Assembly (NCBI RefSeq): GCF_030758295.1
Contig: NZ_CP132335.1
Span: 1,588,412-1,652,411 of the forward strand
DNA length: 64,000 bases
Source: Pararhizobium sp. IMCC21322
GTDB lineage: Bacteria > Pseudomonadota > Alphaproteobacteria > Rhizobiales > GCA-2746425
Direction: 5' to 3'
This document shows, piece after piece, positions 52,476-60,622 of this stretch; the first letter of the stretch is position 1, and every line of letters begins with the position of its first letter. The notes under the pieces were generated by a model. That model did not search any database, was not told the origin of the DNA, and saw nothing but the letters and a program-made list of their open reading frames with translations. Made by a program: the position numbers and the translations under genes.

Positions 52476-52559
52476 GATCCGAACGGGCTTGGACAAACGC
52501 CCGTATTTGAAAATACAATGCTATATATGGTAGAGGCAGAATAATTATTGAAATCTGAA

Positions 52560-53396
52560 ATGGCACGTTTTATGGATTCATCTCAACCAGTACTGCGCAC
52601 GCTCAAGGTACTGCAACAATTCACGCAGCCAAGTCATGATGGAATGACTTTGACGGAAATCGCACGGGCATGCGCGATTGCACCCGCTACACTTGGCCGG
52701 ATTGTTAAAACCCTTGAGGCGGAGGGTTATATCGAGCAGGTTGAGCGAGGCCGCTACCGGGCAAATTTCGAAATTCGTAAAGTTCTGGACATGCCGAGCC
52801 ATTATCTTTCACGTTTGGCCCGCGTTCTCGATCATCTCGTCGATGAGACACGGCAGTCATCTGAAGTGATACTGCGAAGCCATGGTGATCTCGTATGGCA
52901 CGCCAAGCGCGAGCATCCCGATCTGGCTATCATCATTCGTGCGCGGCCAGGTTTTCGGCGCGGGCTTCACGAATTGGATGCACTTTCACGCCTGTTTCTG
53001 TCCGCACTTGGTTTGGACGAGGTGCGCGCGCGCTTTAACCTGGATGGGTTTGTGGCGACCGGAGGTGAAGATCAGCCTATTTCAGCGGCAAAGGTTTGCG
53101 CTTTGATCGAAGCAACGGATCCAAACGGCATTGCTTACGATGTCCAGGGCAATGAACACGGCGTGCGGCGTTTCTGCCGCCTCGTTTACGGTGTCGACGG
53201 GGTCCCCCTGCACGCGATTTCCATCGCAGAAGCGGCGCGTATGAATATTGATATTCAGTTGCACATTGCCCGCAACACGCAACTGCTGGAGCGATATGGT
53301 GACGTCCTTGCCGAAGCTGCACGAGCAACGCTTGCTGATCCCGTATCCTCTTCTTCCCAATCCCAAGATGATCTTCAACAATTATGGAGAGCATGA
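52560..53396 (+). CDS. IclR-family transcriptional regulator (island)
   Basis: DNA-binding regulator, about 278 aa. Winged helix at about residues 10-70 (LTEIARACAIAPATLGRIVKTLE), then an IclR effector domain from about 85 to 255. The start is uncertain: ATG 52560, ATG 52572 or TTG 52548. It is the only regulator in the island and follows the NagB-like gene, so it most likely controls both island operons in response to a pathway intermediate. The 3' end overlaps the next gene or nearly so. Confidence 0.87.
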   Translation: MARFMDSSQPVLRTLKVLQQFTQPSHDGMTLTEIARACAIAPATLGRIVKTLEAEGYIEQVERGRYRANFEIRKVLDMPSHYLSRLARVLDHLVDETRQSSEVILRSHGDLVWHAKREHPDLAIIIRARPGFRRGLHELDALSRLFLSALGLDEVRARFNLDGFVATGGEDQPISAAKVCALIEATDPNGIAYDVQGNEHGVRRFCRLVYGVDGVPLHAISIAEAARMNIDIQLHIARNTQLLERYGDVLAEAARATLADPVSSSSQSQDDLQQLWRA

Positions 53397-54351
53397 ATTG
53401 GCGTGGGGTTTGTTAGACAGCTGTGAAGCTGGTTTTCGCTACGGCTTCCTGACCAATCAACTGGTCGATGTTGGCATAAGCGATGCTGATGAGATGTGTG
53501 ATTTCTGGAGTGAGGGCGGTTTCGATACACTTGAGATCGGCCCCACGTTTGATTTATCTGATGAGGCATTGCGTGGTTTTGAAAGCCGGGGGGTGAAGAT
53601 CTCCGATCTCATCTACTGCCGCAATACATTGGCTGCCAATACTTCCGACCGTGAAACGGTTCTCGAAAAACTGCGTCAGCGTATCGAATGGGCTGACCGG
53701 TTTGGCATCCCCATGGTCACGACGTCTGCTGGTTTCCCCGGTCGTTCGGACAACAAGCAGACTTACGACCGGTATGAAGCCATTCGGCCTTTGCCTGCTG
53801 CTGCCATTGACGAATGGGTCCGTGTCTTTACGCCGCTGGTCGAATTAGCAGAATCCAAAGGCGTCAAACTTGCCTTCGAAAACTGCCCATTGATGCAAAA
53901 CTGGGCCATCGCGCCGGATTTGTGGGCGTCGATGTTTGAACGGATCGACTCAAAACAACTCGGGCTGGTTTATGATCCTTCCCATCTGCTGTGGCAGATG
54001 ATCGACCCATATGAACCGCTTGAAGAGTTCGCTGACCGAATTTTTGCAATCCACGCAAAAGACACTCAAATCGATCATGAGCGGCTGGCCCGATGCGGTA
54101 TCCTGTCGGATTTCAGCTGGTGGAGCTATCGTATTCCAGGTCGAGGTCAGCTCGATTGGTCCCGTTTCATGGAAAAGCTGCTCGATATCGGTTTCGACGG
54201 CCCCATCACCATTGAACACGAGGACGCGGATTTTTCAGGTTCTGCCAAGGACGTCAAGGCGGGCATTCTGCAAGGACTGGCTCATCTCAGACATGCGGAA
54301 AAACAAGCGCGAAGCCAACGCGCAAAACTGAGCCAGCTGCAAGAGAGTTGA
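53368..54351 (+). CDS. Sugar phosphate isomerase/epimerase (xylose-isomerase-like TIM barrel)
   Basis: TIM-barrel protein of the AP_endonuc_2 family, about 327 aa from ATG 53368, which overlaps the IclR gene by 29 bases; a TTG at 53398, one base after the IclR stop and with GGAGAG upstream, would give 317 aa and fits equally well. Metal-site features are LAFENCPL (Glu), LVYDPSHLLWQ (Asp, His), IFAIHAKDTQ (His) and TIEHEDADF (Glu), all as in 2-keto-myo-inositol dehydratase or epimerase relatives. Family members isomerise, epimerise or dehydrate sugars and inositols, often beside Gfo/Idh dehydrogenases, as here. Confidence 0.87.
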   Translation: MIFNNYGEHELAWGLLDSCEAGFRYGFLTNQLVDVGISDADEMCDFWSEGGFDTLEIGPTFDLSDEALRGFESRGVKISDLIYCRNTLAANTSDRETVLEKLRQRIEWADRFGIPMVTTSAGFPGRSDNKQTYDRYEAIRPLPAAAIDEWVRVFTPLVELAESKGVKLAFENCPLMQNWAIAPDLWASMFERIDSKQLGLVYDPSHLLWQMIDPYEPLEEFADRIFAIHAKDTQIDHERLARCGILSDFSWWSYRIPGRGQLDWSRFMEKLLDIGFDGPITIEHEDADFSGSAKDVKAGILQGLAHLRHAEKQARSQRAKLSQLQES

Positions 54352-54414
54352 TGTCACCGAACAGTCAGTTCGATTGACGGACACGTCTTGCGGCTCATTG
54401 ATGGAGGAAGCCTG

Positions 54415-55596
54415 ATGGGTGCCGACGGTCGAAAATTGAAGATGGGTATGGTCGGTGGCGGGGCAGGCGCATTCATTGGCCATGTTCACCGCCGGGCAGC
54501 CGAACTGGATGGCGAAATCGAGCTCGTGGCGGGGGCGTTTTCCTCTCAACCCGAGAAGGCACAAAAATCCGCACAGGAACTGGGGTTGGACCCGGAGCGC
54601 AGTTATCTGGACTGGTCCCAGATGATGATTTCGGAAGGGACAAGACCGGTCGACGACAGGCTGGATTTGGTTGCCATAGTAACGCCCAATCATCTTCATT
54701 TTCCGGTCGCGAAGGCGGCAATCGAAGCTGGCTTCCATGTCATGTGTGAAAAACCGATGGTGCGCACAATCGAGGAGGCGGAGACGCTTTGCAGCTTGCT
54801 GGAGGAACGGCAGGTGTTTTTCGGGCTATGCCATACCTACACGGGCTATCCCATGATCAGGCAGGCACGTGCCCTTGTGCAAAACGGAAGGCTGGGACGC
54901 ATCAACCGTGTCGTTGTCAACTATACGCACGGCAACATGGTTGGCGTTGCGGCAAATGAAATGCGCCGGCGTTGGCGCGCCGATCCTGAAAAATCCGGTA
55001 TATCCAATGCGATGGGCGATATTGGAACCCATTGTCATAACTTGATTAGCTTTATTACCAACCTGTCCCAATCTGAGATCTGTGCCGATCTGCATGCCGC
55101 GCAACCAGGTGAATTGGACAATGAAGGGACTGTTCTCGTTAATTTCGAGGGCGGCGCGAAAGGGTTGATCCACGTCTCGCAACTATGTGTTGGCGACGTG
55201 AATAATTTGTGGATCAAGGTCCACGGTGATGAAGGCTCGATAGAGTGGAAGCAGACAGAGCCAGAGACCCTCTGGTTTCGTCAGGCTGGAAAACCAGCCA
55301 GCATGATAAACCGCGGTTTTGGCGATCTATCCGAGGAAGCCAGTCGGGCAAGCCGCCTTCCGCCCGGCCATCCCGAAGGGTTCATAGAGGCATTCGCTAC
55401 GCTCTACGCCGATTTCGCAAAAGCGATACGGTCTGACGATCGCAGCATGTGTCTGGTGCCGGACCAGAAAGATGGCATGCGCGGGATTCGCTTCGTGCAT
55501 GATTGTGTTGCAGCAAGCCAAAGCCCAACGAAATGGCACGCCATCGCAATTGAGCAGGCGGTCACGTTACCAAAAGAGAATGGAAAGCAGACATGA
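54415..55596 (+). CDS. Gfo/Idh/MocA-family oxidoreductase 2 (island)
   Basis: NAD(P)-dependent sugar dehydrogenase-type protein, 393 aa from ATG 54415 (GGAGGAAG upstream). The Rossmann motif is GMVGGGAGAFIGHVHRRAA near residues 11-30, and the catalytic Lys lies in CEKPMV near 113. The GxxxGAFIGxxHR form and the length resemble the branch that includes 3-dehydro-sugar enzymes and IolW/IolX-like proteins. It overlaps the sulfatase gene by four bases, suggesting that their products are needed together. Confidence 0.87.
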   Translation: MGADGRKLKMGMVGGGAGAFIGHVHRRAAELDGEIELVAGAFSSQPEKAQKSAQELGLDPERSYLDWSQMMISEGTRPVDDRLDLVAIVTPNHLHFPVAKAAIEAGFHVMCEKPMVRTIEEAETLCSLLEERQVFFGLCHTYTGYPMIRQARALVQNGRLGRINRVVVNYTHGNMVGVAANEMRRRWRADPEKSGISNAMGDIGTHCHNLISFITNLSQSEICADLHAAQPGELDNEGTVLVNFEGGAKGLIHVSQLCVGDVNNLWIKVHGDEGSIEWKQTEPETLWFRQAGKPASMINRGFGDLSEEASRASRLPPGHPEGFIEAFATLYADFAKAIRSDDRSMCLVPDQKDGMRGIRFVHDCVAASQSPTKWHAIAIEQAVTLPKENGKQT

Positions 55597-57116
55597 CGAA
55601 GCGACCAAACATTCTATTCATCATGTCAGATGACCACGCAGCCAATGCCATCAGTTGCTACGGGTCTGGTCTTAACCACACACCAAACCTTGACCGCATC
55701 GCAACACAAGGAATGCGGCTGGACCATTGCTATGTGACCAACTCGATCTGCACACCAAGCCGCGCCTCAATTCTCACGGGCACCTATAATCACGTCAATG
55801 GGGTGACAACCCTTGAAACGCCGATCAATACGAATGCACCTAATGTGGCGAAGCACCTGCAAGCAGGCGGTTACCAGACTGCAATTGTCGGCAAGTGGCA
55901 TCTGGGCGAGGGTGCGGCGCACCAGCCTTCCGGTTTCGACTTCTGGTCCGTGCTGCCGGGTCAAGGAGAATATTTTGATCCCTACATGATTGAAATGGGA
56001 GAAGAGGTCGAGCTTGATGGCTACGCCACAGATCTCATCACCGACAAGTGCCTCGACTGGATGAAAGCGCGCGACAGGGATCGCCCATTCTTCATGATGT
56101 GCCATCACAAAGCGCCACATCGAAGCTGGGAGCCTCATTCTCGACATAAGGACTTGTATCAGGACGAAATAGCTCTGCCGGAAACATTCAACGACGATTA
56201 CAAAAACCGGGCGAAGGCCGCCGCCGCCGCAACAATGCGTATTCGCGAGGATTTGTCCTATCAGGATCTGGGTTTGGTACAGCCCGAGGGCGGCAATGAA
56301 GTGGGACGGCGTTCGGCACCCGGTTCAACGAACCGGCTCATTCCTTTTTCAGAAGATGTCACGGGGTTGCGTCTGATCGACAAGGATACAGGGGAGACCT
56401 TCACCTTTTCCAGTCAGGACGAACTCGCTCATTTCAAGTATCAGCGCTATTTAAGGCGCTACCTTCAAACCATTGCGTCTATTGACGAGAATGTGGGCCG
56501 ACTACTGGATTATCTGGATGAAGACGGCATAGCCGAGGATACAATCGTCATTTACACCTCTGACCAGGGCTTTTTCCTTGGTGAGCATGGCTGGTTCGAC
56601 AAACGTTTCATGTACGAAGAATCTTTCCAGATGCCATTTTTGGTTCGTTATCCTCGGGCCATTCAGGCTGGATCAGACGCTTACAACATTGCCTGTAACG
56701 TTGACTTCGCACCGACATTTCTGGATTTCGCTGGTCTCAAGGTTCCAAACTATATGCAGGGACGCAGCCTACGACCGATCCTCACCGACAATGTGCCCGA
56801 TGATTGGCCAGATACGGCGTATCATCGATACTGGATGCATCGCGATGCTGAACATAATGCCTATGCGCATTACGGCGTACGCGACCAGCGTTACAAGCTG
56901 ATCTATTGGTACAATGAGGGGTTTGATCTGCCGGGAACGAACCAGGGCGGTCAGGACAGGGAGTGGGAGCTCTTTGATTGCGAGCGTGATCCTCTGGAAC
57001 TCTTCAATCTACACGCTGACCCAGAATATTCGGACGTCGTGCGCGCTATGACCGTCAAGCTTGATGCCAAGATGGAGGAAATTGGTGACGTGCCCATGCA
57101 TGGTGTACTGGAATGA
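55593..57116 (+). CDS. Sulfatase, formylglycine (Cys) type, cytoplasmic
   Basis: Type I sulfatase (alkaline phosphatase superfamily), 507 aa. The maturation motif CTPSRASILTG is at residues 53-63, so Cys53 would be turned into formylglycine by an FGE-type enzyme encoded elsewhere. Metal ligands Asp13-Asp14 (SDDHA), GKWHLG at 100-105 and YTSDQGFFLGEHG further on are intact. There is no signal peptide, so desulfation would take place inside the cell after uptake, which is less common than periplasmic sulfatases. The ATGA overlap ties it to the Gfo/Idh gene. The substrate is likely a sulfated sugar. Confidence 0.9.
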   Translation: MTKRPNILFIMSDDHAANAISCYGSGLNHTPNLDRIATQGMRLDHCYVTNSICTPSRASILTGTYNHVNGVTTLETPINTNAPNVAKHLQAGGYQTAIVGKWHLGEGAAHQPSGFDFWSVLPGQGEYFDPYMIEMGEEVELDGYATDLITDKCLDWMKARDRDRPFFMMCHHKAPHRSWEPHSRHKDLYQDEIALPETFNDDYKNRAKAAAAATMRIREDLSYQDLGLVQPEGGNEVGRRSAPGSTNRLIPFSEDVTGLRLIDKDTGETFTFSSQDELAHFKYQRYLRRYLQTIASIDENVGRLLDYLDEDGIAEDTIVIYTSDQGFFLGEHGWFDKRFMYEESFQMPFLVRYPRAIQAGSDAYNIACNVDFAPTFLDFAGLKVPNYMQGRSLRPILTDNVPDDWPDTAYHRYWMHRDAEHNAYAHYGVRDQRYKLIYWYNEGFDLPGTNQGGQDREWELFDCERDPLELFNLHADPEYSDVVRAMTVKLDAKMEEIGDVPMHGVLE

Positions 57117-57170
57117 GCAATCGGCAGAGGTTTCGTTCCAACGCAGCGTGCCAACCAAACTCCATATCCA

Positions 57171-58035
57171 GGCTCAGGACTCATTAAATCCACCATATGA
57201 CGATAGCTGCAATGCATATGCTTGAAAAGAATGTGTGTGCGCATCTGTGGTATCGAGTTGCTACGCGTCGCCGGTCTTTAAGTCTGCCGAACATGTTTTC
57301 CACCTTGTGGCGTTCCTTGTAGAGGGTTTTGCTAAAACCGGCAGGAAGGTTGCGACCCTTTCGCGGTGGAATGCAGGGCGTTATTCCCTTGGCTTTCAGC
57401 GCAGCCTTAAACTCATCGCTGTCATACCCTTTGTCGCCGATCAGGTGGGATGCTTTCTCAGGAAACGCGGGACAAAGCAGTTTGGCGCCGATGTGATCGC
57501 TTAACTGGCCCTCACTCACGCCCATGATGATCGGACGTCCCTTGCCATCACAGACCGCATGCAGTTTGGAGTTCAATCCACCTTTTGTGCGGCCAATATG
57601 GCGGGGAACATCGCCTTTTTTAGCAAACTGCAGGCAGTTCGGTGGGCTTTCAGGTGGGTGGCATCAATCATAAGCGTATCAGGACTGCCCGCGTCGCTGA
57701 CTAACGCACTGAAGATGCTATCAAAAACACCAGGTGGCTCCATCGGATGAAGCGATTGTATAGCGTCTTATGCGGCCCATGATCCGATGGTGCATCGCGC
57801 CAGCCGTTGGCCGGCAGACAAGCAAAGCGCAATCGAGAGGCGAAGCCCATTCTTGATCACAAAGATAATCCCTGACACCACCACCCGACGATCATCCACA
57901 CGCGGCTCACCATGGGCCAAGGGAAAATACGGCTCGATCTTCGCCAACTGATCCTGCGAAAGCCAAAACAAGTCACTCATGATGAATCACAATTCAGCCA
58001 AAATGGGAATCCAGTCGATTAATAGGTCCTGACCC
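57171..58035 (-). mobile_element. Decayed IS5-family (IS427-like) insertion sequence
   Basis: About 865 bp. Ends at 57171-57187 and 58019-58035 form an inverted repeat matching at 14 of 17 bases (GGGTCAGGACCTATTAA type). Transposase sequence lies between on the minus strand. No clear target duplication was found. It stands 54 bases after the sulfatase stop and 19 before the right att repeat. Confidence 0.82.
57184..57980 (-). pseudogene. IS5-family transposase, frame-disrupted
   Basis: The N-terminal part (58 residues of normal sense from 57980: MSDLFWLSQDQLAKIEPYFP and on to VIKNGLR) is followed by about 37 extra bases and a shift before WRDAPSDHGPHKTLYNRFIRWS resumes in another frame; a further one-base loss follows before GVFDSIF. 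The CTAAAAAAG run near 57614 is the usual programmed -1 slippage site of this group. The C-terminal frame 57184-57576 is intact (GDKGYDSDEFKAALKAKG, FGRLKDRRRVATRYHRC, the DDE part). With the upstream damage it cannot make a full transposase. The comparison is with the family consensus from memory. Confidence 0.78.
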
Positions 58036-58054
58036 TAGGTGTGTAATTTGACAC

Positions 58055-58086
58055 GGTTCAAATCCGCCCCCGGGCACCATTTTTCA
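58055..58086 (+). repeat. Right attachment repeat (tRNA-Phe 3' end copy)
   Basis: Perfect 32-bp copy of 43042-43073. The bases to its left (TTTGACAC) differ from the tRNA, so no tRNA gene is present here. It marks the right border of the island; bases 58087-58177 hold no gene. Confidence 0.9.
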
Positions 58087-58177
58087 CAGTCTGTATTCTT
58101 TCCATGACCCGTATTCATTCGATGGCCTTTGTTTAATTTGATTTGCTTGCTGGCGGTTCTCCCTTGATCAACTCAGC

Positions 58178-58756
58178 TCAGCCAAGCAGCCCGCCAATCG
58201 CCTCTTTGGCATCCTTCAACAACTGGTCTCTGTCGGCATTTGACACCGCAATCCGTGCAAGTGATATCGTGCCGACAAGAAGACAGGCAATCGTATTAGC
58301 TTTGCTCATTGCGACCGACTCAGCGCCACCAATTGCATTTGCGATCAGCTGCGTTGTTGTTTTGAGCGCTTCGCTTGCCGATTGCCGTGCTGCGCCATCG
58401 GTGCGCGCAGCCTCACCGGACAGCGCTGCCAGTGGGCAGCCATTTGACAAATCATCCACATGCTCAACCGATAGATAAGTGCTGATATAGTTGTCCAGCG
58501 CTTTCAAACGCTCGGCCTGCGTCTCTGCCGCACGCATGGCTCGGGTCACATCCTGGGTGGCGAAATGAAACGCAGCGCCAACCAATTCATCTTTCGATTT
58601 GAAATGACGATAGAATCCACCATGGGTCAGCCCGGCAGAATTCATCACATCCGACACGCTTGTCGTCTCCAAACCTCCGGACCGCAGCAGGCGTGAAGCC
58701 TCTTCAATGATCCGATTGTGACTGCGTTCTTTTTCTGCGGCCGAAACCCTTGGCAT
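58178..58756 (-). CDS. TetR-family transcriptional regulator (next to NmrA-like gene)
   Basis: Repressor-type protein, 192 aa from ATG 58756 (GGAGAA six bases upstream; other in-frame starts lie 3-12 bases earlier). Helix-turn-helix at about residues 24-46 (TTSVSDVMNSAGLTHGGFYRHF), C-terminal ligand domain of the TetR_C_16/AcrR-like kind with a CPLAAL segment typical of the YxaF/LmrA branch. Divergent from the NmrA-like gene; a TAGATG-N8-CATCTA palindrome between them is its probable operator. Confidence 0.9.
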   Translation of the reverse strand: MPRVSAAEKERSHNRIIEEASRLLRSGGLETTSVSDVMNSAGLTHGGFYRHFKSKDELVGAAFHFATQDVTRAMRAAETQAERLKALDNYISTYLSVEHVDDLSNGCPLAALSGEAARTDGAARQSASEALKTTTQLIANAIGGAESVAMSKANTIACLLVGTISLARIAVSNADRDQLLKDAKEAIGGLLG

Positions 58757-58786
58757 CATTTTCTCCAAAATAAGCGCTTGACTCTA

Positions 58787-58806
58787 TAGATGATATATAA
58801 CATCTA
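58787..58806. promoter_or_regulatory. Candidate TetR operator
   Basis: Perfect inverted repeat TAGATG-N8-CATCTA in the 89-bp gap between the divergent tetR and NmrA-like genes; a further ATCATCTA half-site lies at about 58826-58833. TTGACT at 58777-58782 could be the -35 box it overlaps. Confidence 0.6.
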
Positions 58807-58845
58807 ATATTAAAGATTACCATAATCATCTAAATGGAGTGCCGC

Positions 58846-59985
58846 ATGTCAAAGCCTCTTATTCTTGTTACATCTGCCTCTGGCAAGACGGGACTCCAGA
58901 CCGCTCTCCAACTGCGCCAACAGGGGCTTCCGGTGCGTGCATTTATCCGCAGGCATGATCACAGATCAACATTGCTGGAACAGGCAGGCGCGGAGCTTTT
59001 TGTCGGCAACCAGTATTCCCTTTCGGACATGCGCCGGGCGATGCATGGCGTTCAACGCGCCTATCAATGTGCGCCGACCGCACCCAATGGCCTTCATTTC
59101 AACGCTGTGTTTGCCGCCGCTGCCTATGAAGCGGGCGTTGAACATGTCGTGACACTCAGCCAATGGCTTTCCAGCGTTGATCACCCATCCCTGTTCACCC
59201 GTGAGGTCTTCATCAGCGATATCCTGATGGCGATGCGGCCTGAAATGACGGTCACTACGGTCAATGTCGGCTGGTTTGCCGACAATTATCTGATGGTTCT
59301 GGATATGGCGGCGCATCTGGGCATCTTTGCGATGCCGCTTGGCGATGGAGCCGTGAAAAAGAACGCGCCGCCCTCCAATGCAGATGTTGCAAGCGTGGCA
59401 GTCGGCGCTCTCATGGACCCCGCAAGCCATGCCGGCAAAACCTACCGGCCCACCGGCCCGGTCCTCTTGTCACCCAATGATATTGCAGCGGCGATGGGGC
59501 GTGTTCTAGGTCGAGAGGTCAAATACCAAAACATCTCGGAAAGCATGATGCTCAAGGCTCTCAAAGCCCTGCCGCCGGACAATTATTCCGAAGCCGCCGT
59601 ATCGCAACTCAAAATCTATGCTGATGAATATCGCAGAGGCACTTTTGCGGTGAATGCACCAACACAGCATGTCCTCAAAATTGGTGGGCGGGTGCCCGAA
59701 GATATTGAAACCATTATACGCCGTGAAGTTTCAGAGCGGACTGATTTAAAACCCGGTTTTGCGCGGACGGCGAAAGCCATGGTTGGATTTCTGAAGGTCC
59801 TGGCCACAACAGCACCAAATACAAGCGCCATTGAAGCCAGCAAGGATTTCGTCCAACTGGCCAGGTCGGAATTCTGCCAGGAGAGTGAATTTTGGCAGCA
59901 GACCCATCAACCGGAAAGTCAGGTGGAGCCAGAAAGTCAGATAAAGCCGGAAAGCCCGGCCCGAATGGCAGATTCAGCGGCCTGA
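58846..59985 (+). CDS. NmrA-family NAD(P)-binding protein
   Basis: Atypical short-chain dehydrogenase-like protein, 379 aa from ATG 58846 (GGAG lies just upstream, inside an earlier ATG). The dinucleotide motif is a degenerate VTSASGKTGLQTA at about residues 7-19, as in NmrA/HSCARG sensors of redox state. About 90 residues at the C-terminus go beyond the usual length of about 290; the last 25 are low-complexity with three PES units (QPESQVEPESQIKPES). It is under the divergent TetR. It may be a quinone reductase-like enzyme or a regulator. Confidence 0.85.
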   Translation: MSKPLILVTSASGKTGLQTALQLRQQGLPVRAFIRRHDHRSTLLEQAGAELFVGNQYSLSDMRRAMHGVQRAYQCAPTAPNGLHFNAVFAAAAYEAGVEHVVTLSQWLSSVDHPSLFTREVFISDILMAMRPEMTVTTVNVGWFADNYLMVLDMAAHLGIFAMPLGDGAVKKNAPPSNADVASVAVGALMDPASHAGKTYRPTGPVLLSPNDIAAAMGRVLGREVKYQNISESMMLKALKALPPDNYSEAAVSQLKIYADEYRRGTFAVNAPTQHVLKIGGRVPEDIETIIRREVSERTDLKPGFARTAKAMVGFLKVLATTAPNTSAIEASKDFVQLARSEFCQESEFWQQTHQPESQVEPESQIKPESPARMADSAA

Positions 59986-60033
59986 TAGCCAGTCTTTAAG
60001 CCGTTCCAGTAACCCTCAAACAGGAGACGCTTC

Positions 60034-60564
60034 ATGTCACAAACAAAGACGCTACTCGATCGAAACCGCGCATTCTCCAGCACCTTCGAATCCGGCAAAC
60101 TGCCAATACTGCCAAAGATGCGCACTGTGGTGCTGGCATGTGCTGATGCACGCGTTGACCCAGCGCATATTTTTGGTCTCGAACTGGGAGATGCGGTGAT
60201 TATTCGCAACAATGGCGGGCGCGTGACACCGGCTGTCATCGAAGAAATTGCAACATTGGCCTTCATGGTTGCCATGATGGATGGCGAAAATCTCCAGCCT
60301 TTTGAATTGGTTCTGGTACAGCACACCCAATGCGGCGCTGAACGTTTTGCCGACCCCGGCTTTCAGAAAGCACTGAAGGCCAAGGTTGGCGTGGACGTGT
60401 CTGCGGTCGCGATCACTGACCATGAACTGAGCCTGCAGGATGACATCGAAAGTCTGCGCAATGCACCCGGAATCCCGGGCTATGTGGTGGTTTCCGGATA
60501 CATTTATGATGTGCAGACTGGCCAGGTGCGCGAAATCATTTCACCGGCACCCTTGTCAGAATAA
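60034..60564 (+). CDS. Beta-carbonic-anhydrase-like protein
   Basis: Cytoplasmic zinc protein of 176 aa. The zinc ligands of beta-carbonic anhydrases are present: Cys36 with the Asp38-Arg40 dyad in CADAR, and His97, Cys100 in HTQCG. It is shorter than classical enzymes (about 210-230 aa) and matches the compact group common in actinobacteria and soil bacteria, for which hydration of CO2 has been shown in some and CS2/COS hydrolysis in related forms. It lies 48 bases after the NmrA-like gene, perhaps in one transcript. Confidence 0.87.
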   Translation: MSQTKTLLDRNRAFSSTFESGKLPILPKMRTVVLACADARVDPAHIFGLELGDAVIIRNNGGRVTPAVIEEIATLAFMVAMMDGENLQPFELVLVQHTQCGAERFADPGFQKALKAKVGVDVSAVAITDHELSLQDDIESLRNAPGIPGYVVVSGYIYDVQTGQVREIISPAPLSE

Positions 60565-60622
60565 GGACAAGGCTTCGACCCGATAATGGTATGAGATTCG
60601 GTGTCATCAGTCCGGTTAACGA

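Larger units (their letters stand above)
43042..58086. mobile_element. 15-kb genomic island integrated at tRNA-Phe
   Basis: Bounded by two perfect 32-bp copies of the tRNA-Phe 3' end, one inside the intact gene, one 15.0 kb away with no tRNA attached. All genes inside belong to one catabolic unit (importer, deacetylase, dehydrogenases, isomerase, NagB-like protein, sulfatase, IclR regulator), plus an IS5-type relic at the right end. No integrase, excisionase or conjugation gene can be seen, so it is probably fixed in place. Genes outside resume with ordinary chromosomal neighbours. Confidence 0.85.

Noticed and set aside
58061-58086. A second, partial tRNA-Phe gene
   Set aside because: Only the 3' strand is present; the bases upstream do not form acceptor, D or anticodon arms. 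It is an att repeat, not a tRNA gene.
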